This document shows positions 47,341 through 57,502 of a DNA stretch of 64,000 nucleotides, piece by piece. The number at the start of each line of letters is the position of its first letter. Positions within the stretch are counted from its first letter, which is position 1. The notes beneath the pieces are model-generated. The model was not told the origin of the DNA. It searched no databases and saw nothing but the letters and a program-made list of their open reading frames with translations. The position numbers and the translations under genes are program-made. Location of the stretch: contig JAAOMT010000193.1 in assembly GCA_016748015.1 (NCBI GenBank), positions 1 to 64,000 of the forward strand. Direction: 5' to 3'. This DNA is from Geosiphon pyriformis. Taxonomy: Eukaryota > Glomeromycota > Glomeromycetes > Archaeosporales > Geosiphonaceae.

Positions 47341-48640
47341 TGTAACTAATGTTGATGATAGTTCTTTTTTTGGTTTAGTTGTTACTATTCTTAAGACTAA
47401 AAAAATGGCTTCTGCTATGATTTTTGGTTCTTTTTTTGGTTTTTTTAATTTTAATATAAATAAAAAAGTTGGACTTCTCTTACTTTTTTTTAGTGTCTTA
47501 TTATACAAAAAATGAATTGATTTTAAGATTACCAAAACTTAAGTAGAAATACTTATTGAAAAATTTTTTGCTTTAAATATTAATTTTTTAGCTATAGAAG
47601 ACAAGTTAACAATACTAAAAACTCAAATAATTAGAAAACTATTTTTAATAATTAATGAATTTGAGAGAAGTCACTATTTCCTTAAAATTTAAAGAAATTA
47701 TCAGATTAATGTTTATATTAGAAGAAAACATAGAGAAAACTATGTCATTAGCTGGTATAAAAGAGATTATTGTAAATACCAATCTCAAAAGACAAAAATT
47801 TATTCAAATCAAATTATAATTATTAAGGAAATTCTTATAAATACACTAAAAAAAATAATTATTGCAGTTCTATTTAAGTTTGATTAAGTAGTGTTAATCT
47901 ATTTATAATTAATTAGTTTATGACAGAAAACTGTGATAAAGTTTGCTAAATTAGTACAGACAGATTAGTTGACAGCAAAGTAGTTATTTTTAATTAGAAA
48001 AAATTCAGTATACATAGCCAAAGCTATAAGAAATCATAATATTTAGTTGTTAAAAAATTAGTTTAAGATGCTTTTATTTATTTTGTTAATAAAAATAACT
48101 GCTTATAATTTAGGAACTTTATTGAAGAGAACTGGTAAAAAAACTTGTATTATTAACTAATTATTTAATACTGGTAATAAGATTTGATGTGTTGTAGTTA
48201 GTTTTAAAATAAATAAAAAACTTAAGACTGTTTTTTGTACAGAGCCAATCTTTGGTAATATAAAATTCTTTTGGATTAAATTAGTAAAAAATATGGGTGT
48301 TTTGGATATTTGGTTCTAGAATATAATACATCAAACATATTTCTCATGTCTTTTAAAAAAATTTATAAAAAGATTGCTTTAGAAGAAAATTTTTTTTGGT
48401 TGGCCAGATTGTATGTTAAAAAAATGTTTTTATTTTATATTCTACTGTATTTGGTAGCAAATTTTGGCTTAGATAGTTTTATTTGCTGTTTTTTTTGATG
48501 ATACTTATTTTGATTTTGGTTTTTTTTTTTTTGGTATATTATATGTTAAAAAAAGTTTTTAAGTTATTTAAGACAATTTACTTATTAATGTCTATTTGGC
48601 ATTTTTGAAATGTTTTTTAAAGCTTTTGGCAGATCAAGTA
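47341..48640 (+). pseudogene. LINE ORF1, broken
   Basis: It begins with SFFGLVVTILKTKKMASAM and GSFFGFFNFNINKKVGL, which match the ORF1 start of this LINE family. Later landmarks include a KKFFALNINFLAI-like stretch near 47560, an EIIVNTNLKRQKFIQ segment near 47765, TCIINXLFNTGNK near 48150 and TEPIFGNIKFFW near 48240. The zinc-knuckle region expected at the C-terminus is near 48300-48360 but degraded. It would be an RNA-binding chaperone for retrotransposition. Confidence 0.65.
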
Positions 48641-48699
48641 TCTAATATTATGCAAAGATTAAGTTTTGTAAATCTGGTATTTTTGAAACTTATTTCTCA

Positions 48700-51600
48700 A
48701 TTCTTCTTTTCTATTGTGTCTGTATTATTAAATTTGAATTTAAATTTAAATATGGTTTTAGATAACCCACTTGTGTTACCTGTTTTTTTTCTTTCAATTA
48801 AAAATAAAAAAGTTTTAAATTTGGGTTTAAATAGATCAAAAATTCTGATTACCAAAGTAAATGGCTTGAAATCAAAAATAGTAACTTTTAAAGTTTTAGT
48901 TAGTTCAGTATTGGTAAGATTAGATCAGTTGTGTACTGGCTCAAGTCTTTTTGGGATTGTTTTATCTTAACAACTGATTTGATTTGGAAATTGTTACATG
49001 TAATGTTTGTAGTATTAATATTTTTACTAAGTAAAAAAATATAGTTTATTGGCATATAGAATTAAATAATATAATCTTTATTATTACAGAAACAAAATTG
49101 AGATTTAATGTTAAGCCATAAATAATAAATAAGTTTAATAAGATAAAAATTTTTACATTCAGTTTAAACAAAGGCTTTTTTGGTGCTAGAGTAATAATTA
49201 TTATAAACAATTTTCTGGTTTATTATGTTTTAAAGATAAAAAAGATCTCTGGTCAAATTATTTTAGTATAATTTTTGTTTAAAAATAAATTATTAATTAT
49301 AATTTGGGTTTATATGCAGGTGTTTTTGCTAAAGCTAGATTTGGTCAAGTATTAGAAATTAATTTTTTTATTATTAAGACTATTAACTTTAGTACTTTTA
49401 TGGTATTGGACAAAGATTTTAATAAAAACAGTTCAAAAAAAAGTGTAAGTTTTAGGTTTTATGTAAATTTAGGCTTAATTAACTCATTTAATAGATATTT
49501 ATTAGTCAAGACTTCTATTTGGGATAATTTTAAAAGCATTAAAAAAGTCATTAATTTTATTTTTGTAAACCAAAACTTGGCATTTGCAGTTGCTAATCAT
49601 AAAATTAATATTGTGTTTGAGTTTTTTAATACTAATTACAAAGCAGTTTTAGTTGCAGTTAGCTTAAGTGGTTTTTTAAATATTTATCTTAATAATGATT
49701 ATAAGCAGACTAATAGAAATAGATAAAAGTTCAAAATTAAAGATGCTAAGATTAATAAATAATTACAGTTTAGGAAGTGCTTATTAGACAAATTCTTAAG
49801 AAAAATGGCTGAATTTAATAATACAAAATATTGTGACAATTTGGATACTATATAAAAAATTCTAAAAGAAATAGTAATAAGCTTTACTAATAAAGTGTTT
49901 TCTAAACTTTAGTTCAATAAGTTTAAATGTTTAAAAAATAGACAATTATTTAAGTTTTTTAAGCTAAAATTGTTAATGACCAAAATTATAAAGAGTTTGA
50001 ATTTGAATCAAGTTTTAAAAACTGATTATTTTATTAATATTTGAATTAATATTGACAAAAAAAAGGCTTTTAAATTGTGCATTATAATTAATAATAACAT
50101 AAATTTGAAGAATATTCTATATTATTTGTTAAAAGTTAAGAAAAAATATTACAAATTCAAGTATTATAAATCTAAGATTGCCTAAGATAATTTTATCAAA
50201 AAAACTATTAATAAGTATATGAAAAATTTTTGTTTTAATAAAAAAAGAATAATTAAAAGTAATACTTGATTATTTAATAGTTAATGATAATTTAATTCTA
50301 AAATTACATAAGATTAAGTTTATAATTAACACAATTATGAAAAAATAGATAAGAAAACATGTAATATTTAATGTTTTATCTAATAAATAGTCTAATTAAC
50401 ATGCTTTTTTAGATCATATTAATAATAATGCTTTCTCAAAAGTTATGAATAATATTAAATTTGATGAGTTTTTACAAGTTGTTAAGAATTTATCTAATAA
50501 AAAACCCACGAGTCTCTTTGGTATTTCTAATAAATTCTAAAAACATGATAATATGCAAGTTTTGAGTAGTTTATTAGACATATTTAATATATGTTTAACA
50601 TTAAACATAGTTTTTACACATTGAAAAAAAGTCTGAATTTCTATAATACCAAAGTTATATGATTGAAAAAGAACTTTTATAAATATTAGGCCAATAGTTT
50701 TGATTAAAACAGCCCAAAAAATTTATTTAAGATTCTTTTAGATAGAATTTTTTAACTTGTAGCAATTTTAACATCTTGTATAGTGATAATTTCTTAGTTT
50801 TGAAAAGTATATTTATTTAAACTCCAATTTTTGCTGTTGGTTTTATTATTAAGGATATATTAAAAAAGAACAAGAAGCTGTAACTAGTTTTTTAGAACAT
50901 GCATAAAATATCAATTTTGTTGGATAATATTATTTAAAAAACAGTTTGGCTAAAATTAAGATATATTTCTGTTTTATTATTTTTTTTGAAAATATATATA
51001 ATAATTAAATTAATTAAATAATAACAGATTTTGGGCTTATAAAAAAGTATATTGTTTATAATAAACTAGATTAAAGTGAAGTATTTTTATCTTTATTATT
51101 GAAAATCTTCTATAATTTTTTGTTTTATAAGATTAAAAAACATGGCAGTTTGTATGACTATAGATTAAATTCAAAATTTTTTATGCAGACTGACAAGTAA
51201 AATTTTAAAAATGACATATTATTTTTTTTAACAGCAAAAACTTTTGTTAACAACACAATTTGGATTAAAAATAACATGACTATTATTCAGCATATTTTTA
51301 AACATAATTAATGAATTTTTTTAAATTAATAACATTTTAATTAATACAGATAAAATAGTTGTTATACTTATTAATTAAAGAATAGAAGTTTTTTGTTTGG
51401 TGATAAGTAAATCAAACATTTTAATAGCTAAAAAAAGTGAATTATATAGATATTTAGACATTTTTTTGTTTACAAATAGTCTTTTTAAACCAAGTCTTAT
51501 TAAATTTTACTTAAACATTAAGTTTTTTACAAATCTGGTTTTAAAAAAAGCTGTATTTGACAAACAGTTTTTGTACTTAGTGTCTACTATTTTGCAATTA

Positions 51601-53605
51601 ATAATTAGTTACAAATTTTAATTTAGTTATGTTTTGGTAAGTATGTATAAAAAATAAGACAAAATATTAAGAAAAAAACTTAAACTTAAAGCCAATTTAC
51701 CTAAAAATTTCCCTAATAAACTTATTGCTTATCTTGAGTTATATGGTCTAAAATTATTTAAAAAATTATAAGTCAAAAATTCTTTGGTAAATTTAATAGT
51801 TTTTGTTAACTTAAAAGATATTTTTAGCAGATTGTTTAAATATAAAGCTATAAATCTGCAGGCCATTAGTTGGATGTTTCAACAATTTTTTTGCTTTTCA
51901 ATTACATTATTAATTAATCTTATAAATTGCTTTTTAGCTAGTGTAATCAACACTCTTATATTATGTAAATTATTTTTGAGCAATAATCTGCTTAATGTTT
52001 TTTGAGTTGGTAATAGTATTACTATTGTGAATGTTTTGAATTTAAAATAGTATTTGAGTGTAATAAATTTGCTAAAAAAATTTGATATTATTTTTACAAA
52101 CCAGTTTCTAGATTATTATAATATATTTTTTATGTAAAATATATTTTACAAGTAGAAAAAACTGAATTCTAGAAATGTGATTCCTAATTGGTTCAGTTTA
52201 TTGGTTAAGTTTATTAAAAGTAGTAATCTGAATAGTAATAGTGGTCTGATTTCTTATTTTTTTTTGTTTAATGCTTAAGTAAATTTGGTTTTATTTGTAA
52301 GTATCTTTTAAAAAGTAGATCTAATAGTGTAGTTGTTTATACAAATAGTTTGGTTAAGAAATTAGAATTTGTAAGTGTTTACAGTAATACTGTTGTCTAC
52401 TTTTTAAACATTGATATAAGTGAAAAAATTAAAATAAATGGCTTGTTTTCTTTAACTTTAGCAAAACTACAAGTTATTGTTTTTGCTTTAAAATATATTC
52501 CAATGTTTAACTTAGTTGTGTTATTTATAAATAGTCAAATATCATTGAATATAGATGTCTTAATTAGAAAAAATATCAATCTCAATTTTTGCAATAAATG
52601 CTAAATAAGAAAAGAACACATTCTTCATATTATTACATCTAAAAATCTAATAGTTAATTAAAATAAGATCAAAAATCATTTCAGAATTGTTGATAATAAG
52701 TGTGCTAATTTTTTTGCTAATTCTGTCATCATATCTGATTTTATGCTGCCTATTAAAATATTATGTCACTTTCTTATTATTGAAAACAAATCTGTTTCTT
52801 GAAATGTCCACTATTTTATTAGGCATCTTTTTAAAACAATCAGTTTTGTTGGTTGGAATTTTAAATGTGCTAATAATACTATAAACAAGTCTTTGTGTAG
52901 TCTGATTAATATGTATAGAATCTTTAATATATGGCATTTTAATAGTTGAGTTTATTTAGGTTTTACCAATTCAATCTTTACAATACTTTAGTCTTATTTT
53001 ATAAAAACCTTATACTACTGGTTGTTTATAGCCAAGAAAAAAAGATTATATAATTTGAGTTATCTTAGTATATTGTGTATTTAATGTAGATTAGTTAAGA
53101 ACTTTGACTATACATTTTTTTGTATTCATAATAACTGTATTAGGTTAAATCTGATTTAAAATGTGAACTGGTTTGCTAAGTGCTTATGCTATTAATAATA
53201 TGATAATCTGGTCCTTATATAAGACCAAATCTTCTAATTATTTATATATGTTATTGATTGATAAAAAAATGGATGGTAAACACAGTATGTTTATTGGATG
53301 GCAGATCTAATAGTGTGTTGTTAATTATCAATTTGGTCCAAAGTTTTGCTAAAGGCCACAGATCTATCATTTGGTTGCTGACTATTAAACTAAGAGTGCA
53401 TTATGAAAAGCATGATTTTTTACTACACAATAAATTCATGATTTCAGTTGTATTTGGCTTGGCATTTATATGGTCTCTTAAAATAATTCATGATTTTGGT
53501 TTTAGATTGAGTGTTCATGTTTGTTTTGGTTTATATTCTCATTTATCCAGTGTACGTTTTGGTTTTTTGCATGACTTCTCTGTTGTAAGTAGTTTAGATG
53601 CGTAA
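48700..53605 (+). pseudogene. LINE ORF2: endonuclease, RT, RNase H, broken
   Basis: The N-terminal piece 48596-48970 ends in VLVRLDQLCTGSSLFGIVL. The endonuclease has IIFIITETKLRFN (near 49070-49110). RT fragments include RNSFYKYXANSFD-like sequence near 50670, KKYIVYNKLD near 51050 and an active site FVNN at 51243-51254 where FVDD is expected. RNase H (52330-52570) reads VYTNSL, LAKLQVIVFAL and FINSQISLN, with all three catalytic acids changed. The C-terminal 53258-53605 block ends VSSLDA. Confidence 0.75.
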
Positions 53606-53833
53606 TCCTGCCTTGATTGGCCCGAGTGGCTGGTCACGTGTAGAAAGAGCATAAGCCACACTTAATATAGGATCTTGTATGGTTTTATGATTTTAGGCTG
53701 CATTCGTAAAACAATTAATAAAAAAAAAAAAGTTTATTTATTTATTATTAATTTTTTTAGAATTTTCAATAAATATACGCACAATATATTTAAATGCTCT
53801 AAAATAACGAAAAACTAAATAACCACAAAGTCA

Positions 53834-54001
53834 AACAAATTTAATATGTTTTTAATAAATATTTTCAAAATAAGTTTCAATTTATTCAATTAATAGAGAT
53901 AATTGGTTTTAATTTTTAACAAATTTAATATGTTTTTAATAAATATTTTCAAAATAAGTTTCAATTTATTCAATTAATAGAGATAATTGGTTTTAATTTT
54001 T
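53834..54001. repeat. 84-bp direct tandem duplication
   Basis: Two adjacent copies (53834-53917 and 53918-54001) of an 84-bp AT-rich unit starting AACAAATTTAATATG appear identical over their length. It lies in the intergenic stretch between the LINE and VPS36. The rest of 53732-54478 is AT-rich and has no other feature I can support except the region directly upstream of VPS36. Confidence 0.85.
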
Positions 54002-54478
54002 AAAAAACACTTAATGTAATAAAATAAAATAAAATCAATATAAAAATTGCAACTTTTAGACAATTGTAATTTTTGCAGTAATTACGACTTTTACAAATCG
54101 CGGCATATATATATAATTAAAAAATTGTTTTTAATTATAATTATTTATAATTGGTAAATTACTTTTTTTACGAATAGTTATAATTCAGACTTTAAAACAC
54201 AATAATTGCATTTAATTAAAGAATAAAAAAGATTTACTTATTTATTTTATTATAAAGATTTTTTGATATGAGAAAATAATTTATATAAAAGACAAAAATA
54301 AATTAAAACACTTTGTAAAAAGTCTTTTGTCATTACGACTCTTTTAAATAACAAATATTTTTTGATTCATTAACATTCCAGATAGATCACGGGGATTATT
54401 CTGGTTTAATTGGCTTGATGCGATATAGTAAACTGGTAAGAGACATTTGCTTGATTTGCATCTCTTTTAAAAAGACCA

Positions 54479-56856
54479 ATGAACCGTTTTGCGCGAGTAG
54501 AACTGACTTCTGGTTTGCGTCCTATTTTAGGCCCAACAGAAACTATCCTGGCCATTCAAGACAATATTGGTTTATATGAAGGGTAATTTAATATAAGACC
54601 AGAGTGTAAAGGTGGGAAGTCTTAATATTTTATAATGATTTTTTCATAATCCCATAGGAATGAAAAATTGGCCGAGTATGCAAATGGCAAAGTCTACTTA
54701 ACTACCCATAGGGTCATTTATGTCGACTCAGAACAACCGCAGACAAAATCTCTAGCGCTCAACTTACAGTTAGTAAAAGGACGCGAATTTTTTGTGAGCT
54801 TTTCCACGTTCAGAATCAATGATTTGTCTTAATAAGTTGAATACCTTTGATGTTCATCTTATTCTAACTTATAATCTGAAATTAGACTGGTTTTCTTAAA
54901 TCTTCTCCAAAAATCATACTTCGGTTTACTGAAAACATTTATGGGCTTAAATCTCAAGCACCAACCCTAGCATCTCCGTCATCTTCGACTACAACTCTTA
55001 TCACTCCTGCCATCTGGATTTGTCCCATTTGTTCCTATTCAAATAACTCCACTACCCTAAACCTTAAATGTCAACTCTGTGGGGTTAAACGCGTAGATGG
55101 TCCAGCAACAGCTCCTATATCTCTTAGCGATGTAAATAATGTTGTTGGCGATGGTGATGATGATGATGATAATGATGGTAGTGGCTCATTGTCCAAATCA
55201 CAACGATCCCCCTATACCAAAGAACCTACCGTCATATCTTCGAAGACACTCGCTACTTCCTCGGATGGCATTTCATGTCCTGTCTGTACTTTCTTTAACC
55301 ATCCAAGTATGATGCGATGTGAAGTTTGTGAATCGGAGTTAGGTACATTTAAGATTAACGGCTTAAAAATATCCGAGGATGCGATTATATTATCTCCAGC
55401 TCCGGGCAAATCTGTGACATCTGCCGTAGATTATGTCAAACTGGCGTTTCGTGGTGGTGGAAGTGGCCTGTTTTACGATAAATTAAAGATCGCTATGACA
55501 GAGAAGAAATGGGAGGTAAACAACATAGCTTAACGCATAATACATTTCTTTGTCAGATTGAATAATTTCTTACGGCGAAACCAATTTATAGAAAATGACA
55601 GAGCAGGCGCCTTCAAAATCAAGCCCAGATTTTAATCCTGGACTTGGGGGAATAAGTAAGTCGACCATCGTCTTTAAAGATTTTTTTATTATCCGTCAGC
55701 TTTTCGACATGATCTTTATAAAATCTTCTCAAGGGGGCATTGAACATAATGTCACTGAAAGCAAAAAAGAACAAGAGGAAACCTTGGCTCAAGCTTTTAA
55801 AGATTTGGATGGCCTTATGGCAAAAGCCGAGGAAATGGAAAGTTGGATAACTATGATACTAATAATTTTATGCTCGCTTAAACTTCTGTTTGACGCAATT
55901 TTAATTTTAAGATTATAATATTAACAGGTGAAACTCGCGGAATCCATGAAGCTCAGATTGAGCCGAGGTTCATCCGACTCTGAGGCGGATGAAGTCTCAT
56001 CCTTGAACACATATTTATTGGAATTAGGAGTTTCAAGTCCCGTAACTAAAAGGTTTGTGATGATTTATTCTCAGTTTTGAGAATTAAAAATTCAATTTAT
56101 ATTGATTAATTGGTCCCAATTTAAAGAAATACTTTTGATTTAGAGATGCTGGTTCAAGTTATCATCAGGAGCTATCAAGACAATTAGCTGAATTCCTTGA
56201 AAAAATCTTGGAACGGGAAAATGGAATGATGGCCCTCACCGACATCTATTGTCTCTTCAATCGGGCACGGGGTGTAGGTATGTATCCTTTATTCTTATTT
56301 CTGACATCTGAGCCCATTTTGGCTAAAATCTTTTATATCGTTAATCATCATAGCGCTAATATCACCTGAAGACTTATACAAGGCATGTTCCCTTTTTGAG
56401 AAACTGAACTTGCCGATGCGATTACGAAAATTCGAAAGTGGATTGAATGTTATTCAATCGGATATCCTTTAAATTTTGGCTCTCTCAACGTTGTTGTTTT
56501 TTATATTATTTTTTCCTCTTGTTATACCTTAGATCACTTCTGTACTTACCCATAGCGATGAACAGACTGCACAGCTTATTTTGAGTTTTATTCGAGCCGA
56601 GGGCCCCAAAACTGCCATTGACGTTGCAGAGCGACAGAACGCTAGTATTTTTTTAGTAACTGAACAACTACTGGTAAGCGTCATATCTATACATAGTTCC
56701 TAACTGATTCTTGAATAAAAATTTACAATCACGTTTCGCTGTTTTTTTTGGAAGATGACCGAAGCAAAAGGTCTGATATGCAGGGATGAGACGGTGGAGG
56801 GCATTAGATTTTACGATAACCTTATCAATAATTATCACTGGGAATCGGAGGATTGA
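54479..56856 (+). CDS. VPS36: Vacuolar sorting protein VPS36 (ESCRT-II), ten exons
   Basis: VPS36 is an ESCRT-II subunit that binds ubiquitinated cargo and phosphoinositide on endosomes and helps make multivesicular bodies. Proposed exons: 54479-54582, 54658-54793, 54886-55515, 55592-55655, 55734-~55837, 55928-56052, 56144-56277, 56354-56461, 56546-56673 and 56755-56856, about 545 residues. The N-terminal GLUE domain ([21 protein letters not shown]) has two NZF zinc fingers inserted: C126/C129/C142/C145 and C211/C214/C225/C228. The C-terminal winged-helix EAP30 region has [36 protein letters not shown] and GIRFYDNL. Two junctions are unusual: intron 8 is AT-AC, and exon 5/6 has no in-phase GT donor. 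Confidence 0.93.
56462..56545 (+). other. Probable U12-type AT-AC intron in VPS36
   Basis: The donor is ATATCCTTT, an exact match to the minor-spliceosome consensus. No GT donor fits the frame here. The end TGTAC gives an in-phase AC acceptor, and ACCTTAGAT near 56526-56534 resembles the U12 branch site, with its A about 14 bases from the end. The intron is 84 bp. The splice joins ...NVIQS to THSDEQ through one codon (G|TT), so the protein continues without insertion. Minor spliceosome parts are known in some early-diverging fungi. Confidence 0.72.
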
Positions 56857-56933
56857 ATAAGGAAAAACATTTTTCCAAAGACATTGTTTTTGGATGCCAA
56901 CCTAACAATATGCTACGACTGATCTGATCCTTG

Positions 56934-57233
56934 ACTATTTGGTTCGGATTGCCACATAATTAAGATCAATCCTTATCAACTGACTCATAAAACCAATATC
57001 CTTATCGTCTTTTCCGCCCAAAGTCTCAAACTTAAGATGTACGATATTAGTTTACCAGCTTCATCTAAGAGCTGGATTTCATCTTGTCCATTAAATAATC
57101 CAAAAAACTCTGTGTTAAATGAGGTGGACGATGAAATTGAGATAAGGAACGAGGCCTTAGTAAAACAGTATATTACTAAGAGGACAATGGTGAATACTGC
57201 TGAATTAGAAAACAATGATAAAAAGGTATTATA
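56934..57233 (+). other. Unassigned open frame between VPS36 and POLK
   Basis: A frame free of stops starts after a TGA near 56931 and ends in TAG at 57231. It has a first ATG at 57037 giving 65 residues (starts MYDISLPASSKSW, ends NNDKKVL). The upstream part has no ATG but reads like protein (QLTHKTNILIVFSAQ). It could be a terminal exon of an unpredicted gene, a gene remnant or chance. I recognise no family. The rest of 56857-57502 is the convergent intergenic space between VPS36 and POLK. Confidence 0.3.
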
Positions 57234-57502
57234 GAAAGCCCATTTGGACATTTTGAATATTAAATTGAACTAGCATCTCTTAACTGGCCCATAAGCCAGA
57301 GAGTAATATCCTTATATTATGGGGGGATAAAAGTTTTTGGTACTTCATGTTATTTTCGTTCTTTGATCTCGTATATTCAACCATTACTGAATATAAACCA
57401 ACAATTTTGCCATGATTTATTTCGTGGTTTCCTGATCATCGTTATTAACGAAAAAGAGATTAAGTTGATCAAGACAAAATAATAGTGTTTCAACGACACT
57501 CT

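Larger units (their letters stand above)
47341..53731 (+). mobile_element. Nearly full-length LINE, heavily decayed
   Basis: This is a non-LTR retrotransposon with an ORF1-like protein, then ORF2 with AP-type endonuclease, RT, RNase H and a C-terminal Cys/His region, a 3' UTR (about 53606-53720) and an A-rich tail (53720-53731). I recognise the family as one common in Rhizophagus. Almost all C and many G have been lost, and the frames are riddled with stops. Its 3' end lies about 750 bp upstream of VPS36. Confidence 0.85.

Noticed and set aside
47291-47535. Overlapping small ORFs on both strands near 47.3-47.5 kb as independent genes
   Set aside because: The plus frame is the start of LINE ORF1 fused to the end of the decayed LTR; the minus frame is its shadow.
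53625-53660. tRNA gene suggested by TGGCCCGAGTGGCTGG
   Set aside because: No B box, no cloverleaf and no acceptor stem; it lies in the LINE 3' UTR.
56985-57251. Minus-strand 88-codon ORF with hydrophobic stretches
   Set aside because: It is the antisense of the more coding-like plus frame and has no supporting motif.
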